Origin: an uncultured Oscillospiraceae bacterium
GTDB lineage: Bacteria; Bacillota; Clostridia; Oscillospirales; Oscillospiraceae
Reading direction: 5' to 3'
Assembly (NCBI GenBank): GCA_934565655.1
Contig: CAKTIE010000003.1
Span: 62,001-126,000, forward strand
DNA: 64,000 nucleotides
The translations under genes and the position numbers were made by a program. Each line of letters begins with the position of its first letter. Positions within the stretch are counted from its first letter, which is position 1. Positions 1-7,468 of the stretch are shown one piece after another. A model generated the notes under the pieces. That model worked only from the letters and a program-made list of their open reading frames with translations. It did no database searches and was not told where the DNA came from.

Positions 1-1
1 A

Positions 2-27
2 GGGGCGGACAGGGTCGTCCGCCCCTA
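2..27. repeat. Palindromic repeat or terminator hairpin at left edge
   Basis: A GGGGCGGAC / GTCCGCCCC stem of 9 bp with a 6-base loop lies just past the end of the glutamine synthetase gene. It could terminate that transcript, but no T-run follows. Its GC-rich form resembles the short dispersed palindromes of Oscillospiraceae genomes. The left edge of the window prevents seeing its full extent. Confidence 0.5.
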
Positions 28-54
28 CAGGCTTGTTTATCGGATTTTGCCTAT

Positions 55-2157
55 TTACACCGAGAACAGGATATCCGCGTAGGTGGGCAGGGGCCAGTGC
101 TGTGCGCCGGTGATGGCCTCCAGCTGGTTGATGAGGCCGCTGGCCTTCTGGCGGCGGGCGTCCACCTCATCCCGGTAATAGCAGGCGGCCTTGATGCCGC
201 CGTCCATGGCGGGCGCCTTGCTGATGGCGCGCTCCAGCGCCTCGCAGGCGTCGTACAGCTTGCCGGACAGGTCGGCCAGCTTCCGCAGCGTGGCCTCCTC
301 CATCTTCACGGACAGGGGAATGCCGCAGTTCTGCTTGTGGAACAGGGCGGTGGCCAGCTCGTCGGAGTACTTGCTGACGGCGGGCATGATCTGGCGGCGG
401 GCCATATCCAGCAGGGTATTGCCCTCGATGGTCATGACCTTGCAGTAGTTCTCCAGATGGATGTTGTAGCGGGCCTCCAGCTCGTCACGGGTCAGCACGC
501 CGTGGCGGCTGAACATGGCGATGTTCTTCTCCGCGATGTAGGCGGGCAGGGCGTCCACGGTGTTGCCCAGATTGCTGAGCCCACGGCGCTTGGCTTCGGC
601 CACCCACTCGTCGCTGTAACCGTTGCCGTTGAAGATGATCCGCTGGTGGGCGGCAAAGGTGTCGTGCAGCAGGGTTTGCAGGGCGGACTGGAAGTCTTCG
701 GCCTTTTCCAGAATGTCGGCAAACTGCTCCAGCTCCTCGGTCATGATGGTGTTCATCACAGCGCTGGGGCTGGCGATGGACTGGCTGGAGCCCAGCATGC
801 GGAACTCGAACTTGTTGCCGGTAAAGGCCAGGGGAGAGGTGCGGTTCCGGTCGGTGGTATCCTGGGGGATCTCCGGCAGGGTGTCCACGCCGATCTCAAG
901 ACGGCGCTTGGTGACGTCCACATACTCCGTACCCTGAATGATGGAGTCCAGAATGGCGGTCAGCTCGTCGCCCAGAAACACGGACACGATGGCGGGAGGG
1001 GCCTCGTTGCCGCCCAGACGGCGGTCGTTGCCGGGGTAGGCCACGCAGCAGCGCAGCATGTCCTGATATTCGTCCACGCCCTTGATGAAGGCCGCCAGAA
1101 ACAGCAGGAACTGGGCGTTCTGGCTGGGGGTCTTGCCGGGCTTCAGCAGGTTCTCGCCGGTATCGGTCTGCAAGGACCAGTTGTCATGCTTGCCGCTGCC
1201 GTTGACCCCGGCAAAGGGCTTTTCGTGCAGCAGGCACACCAGACCGTGACGCTCGGCCACGGTTTTCAGCAGCTCCATGGTCAGCTGATTGTGGTCGCAG
1301 GCGATGTTGGCGTTGCAGTATACGGGAGCATTCTCGTGCTGGGCGGGCGCCACCTCGTTGTGCTCCGTCTTGGAGAACACGCCCAGCTTCCACAGCTCCA
1401 TGTCCAGCTCATGCATAAAGGCCGCCACACGGGGCTTGATGGCGCCGTAGTAGTGGTCGTCCAGCTCCTGTCCCTTGGGAGGCTTCGCACCGAACAGGGT
1501 GCGGCCGCACAGCCGCAGATCTTCCCGGCGGCGATAGTCCTCCTTGTCGATGAGGAAGTACTCCTGCTCCGCACCCACCTGAGGGATGACGTGCTGGGCC
1601 TCGGTGTTGCCGAACAGCCGCAGGATGCGGATGCACTGCTGATCCAGCGCGTGCATGGAGCGCAGCAGGGGCGTTTTCTTGTCCAGCGTATTGCCGGAAT
1701 AGGAGCAGAAAATGGTGGGGATGCACAGGGTCTTATCCTTCACGAAGGCGTAGGACGTGGGATCCCACGCCGTATAGCCCCGGGCCTCGAAGGTGGCCCG
1801 CAGGCCGCCGGAGGGGAAGCTGGAGGCGTCGGCCTCACCGCGGCTCAGCTCCTTGCCGGACAGCTCCATCAGGATGCGGCCGTCTCCGGTGGGGGTGATG
1901 AAGCTGTCGTGCTTCTCGGCGGTGAAGCCGGTCATGGGCTGGAACCAGTGGGTGAAGTGGGTGGCGCCCAGTTCCGTGGCCCAGTCCTTCATGGCGCAGG
2001 CGATCTCATCGGCAATGGAACGATCCAGCGACTTCCCCTGCGCCTGGCATTGCTGCCAGGCCTGATAGACGTCAGCGCTGAGACGCTGTCGCATCTTCTC
2101 CTCGGTAAACACCATGCAGCCGAAGATGTCGGGGATCCGTGTCACATTCTCGTTCAT
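55..2157 (-). CDS. glnN: Type III glutamine synthetase
   Basis: Makes glutamine from glutamate, ammonia and ATP in the cytoplasm. At 700 residues it has the length of the GSIII family, far longer than GSI (about 440-470). Visible landmarks are the N-terminal GATHFTHWFQP stretch (residues 64-74), the metal/glutamate-binding GAEQEYF (195-201), HNEVAPAQHE (266-275) and GVNGSGKHDNWS (317-328). AAGGAGAATCATACA before the ATG supports the start. It lies 38 nt downstream of the SpoIIM-like gene and may be read through from gltX. A second, short glutamine synthetase sits at 59704-60912, so the organism has at least two GS types. Confidence 0.97.
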   Translation of the reverse strand: MNENVTRIPDIFGCMVFTEEKMRQRLSADVYQAWQQCQAQGKSLDRSIADEIACAMKDWATELGATHFTHWFQPMTGFTAEKHDSFITPTGDGRILMELSGKELSRGEADASSFPSGGLRATFEARGYTAWDPTSYAFVKDKTLCIPTIFCSYSGNTLDKKTPLLRSMHALDQQCIRILRLFGNTEAQHVIPQVGAEQEYFLIDKEDYRRREDLRLCGRTLFGAKPPKGQELDDHYYGAIKPRVAAFMHELDMELWKLGVFSKTEHNEVAPAQHENAPVYCNANIACDHNQLTMELLKTVAERHGLVCLLHEKPFAGVNGSGKHDNWSLQTDTGENLLKPGKTPSQNAQFLLFLAAFIKGVDEYQDMLRCCVAYPGNDRRLGGNEAPPAIVSVFLGDELTAILDSIIQGTEYVDVTKRRLEIGVDTLPEIPQDTTDRNRTSPLAFTGNKFEFRMLGSSQSIASPSAVMNTIMTEELEQFADILEKAEDFQSALQTLLHDTFAAHQRIIFNGNGYSDEWVAEAKRRGLSNLGNTVDALPAYIAEKNIAMFSRHGVLTRDELEARYNIHLENYCKVMTIEGNTLLDMARRQIMPAVSKYSDELATALFHKQNCGIPLSVKMEEATLRKLADLSGKLYDACEALERAISKAPAMDGGIKAACYYRDEVDARRQKASGLINQLEAITGAQHWPLPTYADILFSV

Positions 2158-2195
2158 TGTATGATTCTCCTTTCACCGCCCAGCGGCGGGTAATA

Positions 2196-2816
2196 TCACA
2201 TGAAAAGCGCCAGAACGGCGGGGGTTATGTACGTCTCCGCCACGGCGGCCATCACCAGCAGCGGCAGAACATGCATTACGAAGCTGCGGGCGATATTGCA
2301 CAGCAGCGGCTTCATCATGCCCTTGGTGTTCTTACGGACGTATTGGGTCGTTCTGCGGCACAGCAGCAGCCCCAGCGCGAAGGCAATCAGCAGGGCCGGC
2401 AGCTCGAAAACGCCGTGGGGCAGGATACCGGCGAAAAAGATCAGCAGCGAGGTGCCGCTGTTGACGTAGTAGGCCGCCAGCACGCCGATGATCAGCGCGT
2501 TCATGCCCACCGCCAGCGCCGTCAGATAGATGAAGGGGATAAAACCGTACAGGACGCTGATGGCGGCGGCCCGCAGGTTATTGATCAGCAGCGCCCCGAA
2601 ATGGATGATGCCGTCGTCGGTAATGATATTGCCGTCCTGCACCATCTGCGTGAAATAGTTCAGCACCAGCTCCGGAATGCTCCTGTTGAACAGGCTTACG
2701 CCGAAGCCCAGCAGGCAGATGATGAGAAACGCGGCGGCAGTCATCAGCAGCGCTTCTCCGAAGGTCTCCCGGTAGAACTGCCACAGAGCGCGGTGCTGCT
2801 TTTTCAGCCAATCCAT
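2196..2816 (-). CDS. Stage II sporulation protein M family membrane protein
   Basis: A membrane protein of about 206 residues with a basic N-terminus (DWLKKQHRALWQFYRETFG) followed by about five hydrophobic segments. The segment order and the LPHGVFELPA motif are typical of the SpoIIM/DUF95 family. In Bacillus SpoIIM acts in forespore engulfment with SpoIID and SpoIIP; non-sporulation paralogs also exist, so the role is inferred. The first codon is uncertain: a TTG at 2825 overlaps the gltX stop, whereas the ATG at 2816 has no strong Shine-Dalgarno but gives a normal N-terminus. Translation is probably coupled to gltX, which ends at 2822. Confidence 0.75.
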   Translation of the reverse strand: MDWLKKQHRALWQFYRETFGEALLMTAAAFLIICLLGFGVSLFNRSIPELVLNYFTQMVQDGNIITDDGIIHFGALLINNLRAAAISVLYGFIPFIYLTALAVGMNALIIGVLAAYYVNSGTSLLIFFAGILPHGVFELPALLIAFALGLLLCRRTTQYVRKNTKGMMKPLLCNIARSFVMHVLPLLVMAAVAETYITPAVLALFM

Positions 2817-2821
2817 AGAGG

Positions 2822-4306
2822 TCAACCCAGCTTGGCGAGACCGGCCTTCAGGCGGCGCAGCGTCTCGTCCCGGCCCAGGATCTGGCAGATCTCCACCGCG
2901 CCGCCGGGGGTCACCAGCTTACCGGCGGCGGCAATGCGCACCGGCCACATGAGAGTGGCGTTCTTCACGTCCAGCTGCTCCGCCAGCGCGATCAGGCTGT
3001 CGTGGATGGCGTCCGTCGTCCAGTCGGGCAGCTGCTCCAGCATGGGGATGGCAGCCTCCAGCATGGCCTTGCAGACCTCGGGGTTGGTCTTGGATTTCTT
3101 GTTGGTGAAGAAGTCGATGCCGTACTCGGGGCAGGCGTCGAAGAAGTCCACCTTTTCGGGGATCTCCGTCAGCTTCTCGCAGCGGGCCTGCAAGAGCCCG
3201 GCGATGGCGGCGATGTCGAAATCGCCCTTGACGCTCTGGCGGATGTAGGGCTCCGCCACCTTGGCGAAGGCGGCAGGCTCCATGGCACGCAGATACACGG
3301 CGTTGAAGTGATCCAGCTTGGCGATATCAAAGATGGCGGGGGACTTGGAGATGCCGGTCATGTCAAAGACCTTCGTCAGCTCCTCCAGCGAGAAGATCTC
3401 CTGCTCGGCATACTCGCCCTTGGGAGACCAGCCCAGCAGGGCCACATAGTTGAGGATGGCCTCGGTCAGATAACCCTGTGCCTTCAGATCCTCATAGCTG
3501 GGGTCGCCGTGGCGCTTGGACATCTTGTTCTGGGCGTCACGCATAACGGGGGAGCAGTGAACATAGGTGGGCACCTCCCAGCCGAAGGCGTGGTACAGCA
3601 GATCGTATTTGGGGGCGGAGGACAGGTATTCGCTGCCCCGCACCACATGGGTGATGCCCATCAGGTGATCGTCGATGACGTTGGCGAAGTTATAGGTGGG
3701 CAAGCCGTCCCGCTTCAGCAGCACCTGATCGTCCAGCGTGCTGTTCTCCACGCTGATGTCACCGAAGATGGCGTCGTGGAAGGTGGTGGTTCCCTCGGCG
3801 GGGATCCTCTGGCGGATGACGTAGGGCTCGCCGGCCTCCACACGATTCAGGGCCTCCTCCAGCGGCATGTCGCGGCAGGGATCGGCGGCGCGGTCGAACT
3901 CGCCGGAATCCTCCTCGGACTCCGCCTTTTCACAGAAGCAGTAGTAAGCGCCGCCCTTTTCCACCAGCAGGCGGGCATAATGGCCATAGGTGTCCCGGCG
4001 CTGGGACTGGATATAGGGAGCCACGGGGCCGCCCACATCGGGGCCTTCATCGTGGTTCAGGCCGCACTCGGCCATGGTGCGGTAGATCACGTCGGTAGCG
4101 CCCTCCACCAGGCGGCCCTGGTCGGTATCCTCGATCCGCAGGATGAAGGTGCCGCCGTGATTGCGGGCGATCAGCCAGGTATACAGCGCCGTGCGCAGGT
4201 TGCCCACATGCATATAGCCGGTGGGAGACGGCGCGAAGCGGGTACGCACCTTTCCGTGGGGGATTTTTTCCTCCATCTGGGTAAAATAGTTCATATCCAT
4301 CGCCAT
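2822..4306 (-). CDS. gltX: Glutamate--tRNA ligase
   Basis: Charges tRNA-Glu with glutamate; essential class Ic synthetase. FAPSPTGYMHVGNLRTA (residues 24-40) carries the HIGH-type signature as HVGN, and NKMSKRHG near residue 255 is the KMSKS-type loop. The C-terminal helical anticodon-binding domain is present. The reading frame opens earlier at 4324, but GGAGG sits inside those extra codons, 8 nt before the ATG at 4306, so the gene starts at 4306 (494 residues). First gene of a likely gltX-spoIIM-like-glnN transcript. Confidence 0.96.
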   Translation of the reverse strand: MAMDMNYFTQMEEKIPHGKVRTRFAPSPTGYMHVGNLRTALYTWLIARNHGGTFILRIEDTDQGRLVEGATDVIYRTMAECGLNHDEGPDVGGPVAPYIQSQRRDTYGHYARLLVEKGGAYYCFCEKAESEEDSGEFDRAADPCRDMPLEEALNRVEAGEPYVIRQRIPAEGTTTFHDAIFGDISVENSTLDDQVLLKRDGLPTYNFANVIDDHLMGITHVVRGSEYLSSAPKYDLLYHAFGWEVPTYVHCSPVMRDAQNKMSKRHGDPSYEDLKAQGYLTEAILNYVALLGWSPKGEYAEQEIFSLEELTKVFDMTGISKSPAIFDIAKLDHFNAVYLRAMEPAAFAKVAEPYIRQSVKGDFDIAAIAGLLQARCEKLTEIPEKVDFFDACPEYGIDFFTNKKSKTNPEVCKAMLEAAIPMLEQLPDWTTDAIHDSLIALAEQLDVKNATLMWPVRIAAAGKLVTPGGAVEICQILGRDETLRRLKAGLAKLG

Positions 4307-4343
4307 ATCAATTACCTCCGGCATTTTGACAAATTACCTATCT

Positions 4344-4371
4344 ATTATATGGTTTTCCGGGGAAAAGTCAA
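4344..4371 (-). promoter_or_regulatory. Predicted sigma-A promoter of gltX
   Basis: Reading leftward: TTGACT, 16 nt, TATAAT. The -10 lies about 40 nt before the gltX start. Confidence 0.7.
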
Positions 4372-4390
4372 TGACGTTTCAGGGATTCCA

Positions 4391-4419
4391 TTGATTTTTT
4401 GCACCGAATATGATAGGAT
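4391..4419 (+). promoter_or_regulatory. Possible promoter of trpS
   Basis: TTGATT, 17 nt, TAGGAT, about 50 nt upstream of the trpS ATG. The -10 is weak. It diverges from the gltX promoter within the same 146-bp gap. Confidence 0.4.
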
Positions 4420-4470
4420 AGGGGACGCAAGAAGAATACGGGCGCAATGCCCGGTAATGTGAGGTAGAAA

Positions 4471-5469
4471 ATGGCTGATACGAAAAAGAGAATTTTCAGC
4501 GGCATCCAGCCCTCCGGCGAGCTGACGCTGGGCTCCTATATGGGCGCCATCAAGAACTGGGTGGACTTACAGGACGAGTACGACTGCCTGTACTGCATCG
4601 TGGACATGCACGCCATCACCGTGCGGCAGGATCCCGCCACGCTGCGCAAGCGCAGCGTCAACCAGCTGGCCCAGTATATCGCCTGCGGTCTGGATCCCCA
4701 GAAGAACATCATGTTCATCCAGAGCCACGTTCCCCAGCACGCGGAGTTGGGCTGGATCCTGGGCTGCTATACCCAGTTCGGCGAGCTGAGCCGCATGACC
4801 CAGTTCAAGGCCAAGGCCGCCCAGCACGCCGACAACATCACGGCGGGCCTGTTTACCTATCCCGTGCTGATGGCCGCCGATATCCTGCTGTATCAGGCGG
4901 ATCTGGTGCCGGTGGGCGAGGATCAGCGCCAGCATGTGGAGCTGACCCGCGATATCGCCCAGCGCTTCAACAGCGTGTACAGCGATACCTTCGTGCTGCC
5001 GGAGGCCTTCATTCCCAAGGTAGGCGCCCGGCTCATGTCCCTGGACGATCCCACCACCAAGATGAGCAAGTCCCTGCCGGACGGCTGCGTGAACCTGATG
5101 GACGCCCCCGAGGTCATCATGAAGAAGTTCAAGCGTGCCGTCACCGACTGCGAGACCGCCGTCAGGTACGACAAGGAGAACAAGGCCGGTATCTCCAACC
5201 TGCTGACCATCTACTGCGCCGCCACCGGCAAGACGCTGCAGGAGGCCGAGGCGGAGTTTGAGGGCCAGGGCTACGGCGTCTTTAAGCCCGCCGTGGGCGA
5301 GGCCGTGGTGGAGCTGCTGCGTCCCATCCGGGAAGAGAGCCAGCGCATCATGGACGACAAGGCCTATCTGGAGAGCGTTTATCAGGAGGGAGCCGAGCGC
5401 GCCCGCCGTCTGGCCCAGAAGACCCTCAGCAAGGTGCAGCGCAAGGTGGGCTTCGTGGCCGCCAAATAA
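4471..5469 (+). CDS. trpS: Tryptophan--tRNA ligase
   Basis: Charges tRNA-Trp. The 332-residue length matches bacterial TrpS. GIQPSGELTLGSYMGAIKNW (residues 11-30) contains the HIGH-equivalent signature, and KMSKS is at 197-201. GAGGTAGAAA immediately upstream supports the ATG. It is divergent from gltX, so two unrelated aminoacyl-tRNA synthetases share an intergenic region. No T-box leader (no AGGGUGGNACCGCG-type motif) is visible upstream, so tRNA-dependent control is not indicated. Confidence 0.96.
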   Translation: MADTKKRIFSGIQPSGELTLGSYMGAIKNWVDLQDEYDCLYCIVDMHAITVRQDPATLRKRSVNQLAQYIACGLDPQKNIMFIQSHVPQHAELGWILGCYTQFGELSRMTQFKAKAAQHADNITAGLFTYPVLMAADILLYQADLVPVGEDQRQHVELTRDIAQRFNSVYSDTFVLPEAFIPKVGARLMSLDDPTTKMSKSLPDGCVNLMDAPEVIMKKFKRAVTDCETAVRYDKENKAGISNLLTIYCAATGKTLQEAEAEFEGQGYGVFKPAVGEAVVELLRPIREESQRIMDDKAYLESVYQEGAERARRLAQKTLSKVQRKVGFVAAK

Positions 5470-5492
5470 GCACCAAATGTTTGGAATGTTTC

Positions 5493-5521
5493 TTGCAAAA
5501 CCGTTTCAGACCTGTTATAAT
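5493..5521 (+). promoter_or_regulatory. Sigma-A promoter of the NifU-like/GGGtGRT operon
   Basis: TTGCAA, exactly 17 nt, TATAAT. About 65 nt of leader separates the -10 from the first start codon; it contains a small CCGGGAGATCCCGG hairpin. Confidence 0.8.
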
Positions 5522-5587
5522 ATCCATTAGGAAACCCCCGGGAGATCCCGGCGATCATTTCAAATCAAAGAAAGGAACATCGTCATT

Positions 5588-6280
5588 ATGATCTATACGA
5601 CTGAGGTTCAGCATATGTGTCCTGTGGCTAAGGGCGCTTATCACGGCCCCGCTCCCATCCCCGAAGAGGGCAAGTGGGTACAGGCCAAGGAGATCAGCGA
5701 CATCTCCGGTTTTACCCATGGTATCGGCTGGTGCGCTCCCCAGCAGGGCGCCTGCAAGCTGACCCTGAATGTGAAGAACGGCGTCATTGAGGAGGCGCTG
5801 GTGGAGACCATCGGCTGCTCCGGCATGACCCATTCCGCCGCCATGGCTTCCGAGATCCTGATCGGCAAGACCATTCTGGAGGCCCTGAATACCGACTTGG
5901 TGTGCGACGCCATCAACACCGCCATGCGGGAGCTGTTCCTGCAGATCGTCTATGGCCGTACCCAGTCCGCGTTCTCCGAGGGCGGCCTGTCCGTGGGCGC
6001 TTCTCTGGAGGATCTGGGCAAGGGCCTGCGCTCTCAGGTGGGCACCATGTTCGCTACCAAGGAGAAGGGTCCCCGCTATCTGGAAATGGCCGAGGGCTAT
6101 TGCAGCAAGCTGGCGCTGAACAAGGACGATGAGATCATCGGTTACGAGTTTATCAGCCTGGGCAAGATGATGGACTTCATCAAGAAGGGCGACGACGCCA
6201 ACGAGGCACTGAAGAAGGCCACCGGTCACTATGGCCAGTGGGACAGCGCGGTCAAGTATATTGACCCCCGCCACGAATAA
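5588..6280 (+). CDS. NifU-like iron-sulfur scaffold family protein
   Basis: A 230-residue cytoplasmic protein. The central block with GIGWCAPQQGACKL and ETIGCSGMTHSAAMASEIL resembles the NifU/IscU N-terminal scaffold fold. Conserved-looking cysteines are C11, C49, C56 and C77. Clostridial relatives are annotated as Fe-S assembly scaffold proteins and sit beside the GGGtGRT gene, exactly as here (17-nt gap, shared promoter). It is longer than IscU (about 130 residues), with an extra C-terminal segment, so Fe-S scaffolding is a family inference and not shown. A good Shine-Dalgarno (AAAGGAACATCGTC) precedes the ATG. Confidence 0.8.
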   Translation: MIYTTEVQHMCPVAKGAYHGPAPIPEEGKWVQAKEISDISGFTHGIGWCAPQQGACKLTLNVKNGVIEEALVETIGCSGMTHSAAMASEILIGKTILEALNTDLVCDAINTAMRELFLQIVYGRTQSAFSEGGLSVGASLEDLGKGLRSQVGTMFATKEKGPRYLEMAEGYCSKLALNKDDEIIGYEFISLGKMMDFIKKGDDANEALKKATGHYGQWDSAVKYIDPRHE

Positions 6281-6297
6281 GGGAGGAGGACGAAATC

Positions 6298-7296
6298 ATG
6301 GCTCTGTTTGAAAGTTACGAGAGAAGAATCGACAAGATCAACGGCGTCCTCGCCCAGTACGGCATCGGCTCCGTGGAGGAGTGCCGCGAGATCTGCAAGG
6401 CCAAGGGCTTTGATCCCTATGAGATCGTGAAGGGCATCCAGCCCATCTGCTTCGAGAACGCCTGCTGGGCGTATACCGTGGGCGCGGCCATCGCCATCAA
6501 GTCCGGCGTCAAGACCGCTGCCGAGGCTGCCAAGATGATCGGCGTGGGCCTGCAGTCCTTCTGCATCGACGGCTCCGTGGCCGAGGATCGTAAGGTTGGC
6601 CTGGGCCACGGCAATCTGGGCGCCATGCTACTGAGCGACGAGTCCAAGTGCTTCGCCTTCCTGGCCGGTCACGAGTCCTTCGCCGCCGCCGAGGGCGCCA
6701 TCGGCATCGTCAAGAACGCCAACAAGGCCCGCAAGCAGCCCCTGCGCGTGATCCTGAACGGCCTGGGCAAGGACGCCGCCCAGATCATCAGCCGCATCAA
6801 CGGCTTCACCTATGTGCAGACCCAGTTCGACTACTACACCGGCAAGCTGAACATCGTCCGCGAGATCCGCTATTCCGAGACCGAGCGTGCCGACGTCCGC
6901 TGCTACGGCGCTGACGACGTCCGCGAGGGCGTGGCTATCATGCATCACGAGGGCGTGGACGTGTCCATCACCGGCAACTCCACCAACCCCACCCGCTTCC
7001 AGCATCCTGTGGCGGGCACCTATAAGAAGGAATGCATCGAGCAGGGGAAGAAGTACTTCTCTGTGGCCTCCGGCGGCGGCACCGGCCGCACGCTGCATCC
7101 CGACAACATGGCCGCCGGCCCCGCCAGCTATGGTATGACCGACACCATGGGCCGTATGCACTCCGACGCGCAGTTCGCAGGCTCCAGCTCCGTCCCCGCG
7201 CATGTGGAGATGATGGGCTTCCTGGGCATGGGCAACAACCCCATGGTGGGCGCCACTGTCGCCGTCGCCGTGGCGGTGGAAGAAGCGCTGAAGTAA
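6298..7296 (+). CDS. GGGtGRT protein
   Basis: A 332-residue protein belonging to the family named for the invariant GGGTGRT motif, found here at residues 259-265. No signal peptide or membrane segment is present, so it is cytoplasmic. Other conserved-looking blocks are GLGHGNLGAM (101-110) and FLAGHESFAAAEGAIG (121-136). The glycine-rich motif suggests a phosphate- or nucleotide-binding loop, but no activity is established that I can cite. It is the second and last gene of the operon with the NifU-like protein; GGGAGGAGGACGAAATC gives a strong ribosome binding site and a terminator follows 23 nt after the stop. Confidence 0.88.
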   Translation: MALFESYERRIDKINGVLAQYGIGSVEECREICKAKGFDPYEIVKGIQPICFENACWAYTVGAAIAIKSGVKTAAEAAKMIGVGLQSFCIDGSVAEDRKVGLGHGNLGAMLLSDESKCFAFLAGHESFAAAEGAIGIVKNANKARKQPLRVILNGLGKDAAQIISRINGFTYVQTQFDYYTGKLNIVREIRYSETERADVRCYGADDVREGVAIMHHEGVDVSITGNSTNPTRFQHPVAGTYKKECIEQGKKYFSVASGGGTGRTLHPDNMAAGPASYGMTDTMGRMHSDAQFAGSSSVPAHVEMMGFLGMGNNPMVGATVAVAVAVEEALK

Positions 7297-7318
7297 GCGT
7301 TTTCGGATCATAAAGCAA

Positions 7319-7346
7319 GCCCCCGGAGGATCTCCGGGGGCTTTTT
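7319..7346 (+). terminator. Terminator of the GGGtGRT operon
   Basis: Perfect 10-bp stem GCCCCCGGAG / CTCCGGGGGC with a 3-nt loop, followed by TTTTT. Confidence 0.9.
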
Positions 7347-7366
7347 GTGTCCTTGATAAGGAAAAA

Positions 7367-7391
7367 AGGCCCCCTTTACACAAGGGGGCCT
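7367..7391. repeat. Short palindromic repeat, copy 1
   Basis: Perfect 10-bp palindrome AGGCCCCCTT / AAGGGGGCCT around TACAC. The same unit, inverted, occurs at 12014-12036 on the other side of the surface-protein gene. Confidence 0.75.
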
Positions 7392-7402
7392 AACGTGATA
7401 AC

Positions 7403-7432
7403 AAGGCCCCCGGACATTCGTCCGGGGGCCTT
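7403..7432 (-). terminator. Terminator of the surface-protein gene
   Basis: 12-bp stem AGGCCCCCGGAC / GTCCGGGGGCCT, followed leftward by TTGTT. It is 37 nt past the stop of the minus-strand gene. Confidence 0.8.
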
Positions 7433-7468
7433 TCGCGTATCAGCGCTTATTGCGCGCGGGGGAGGGAA

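Noticed and set aside
97-2193. Long plus-strand frame of 698 codons opposite glnN
   Set aside because: Antisense shadow caused by GC-rich third positions; repetitive Gly/Val/His composition, no Shine-Dalgarno, and the minus strand encodes a clear GSIII.
4372-4470. T-box leader before trpS
   Set aside because: No AGGGUGGNACCGCG-type T-box sequence or specifier stem is visible in the short leader.
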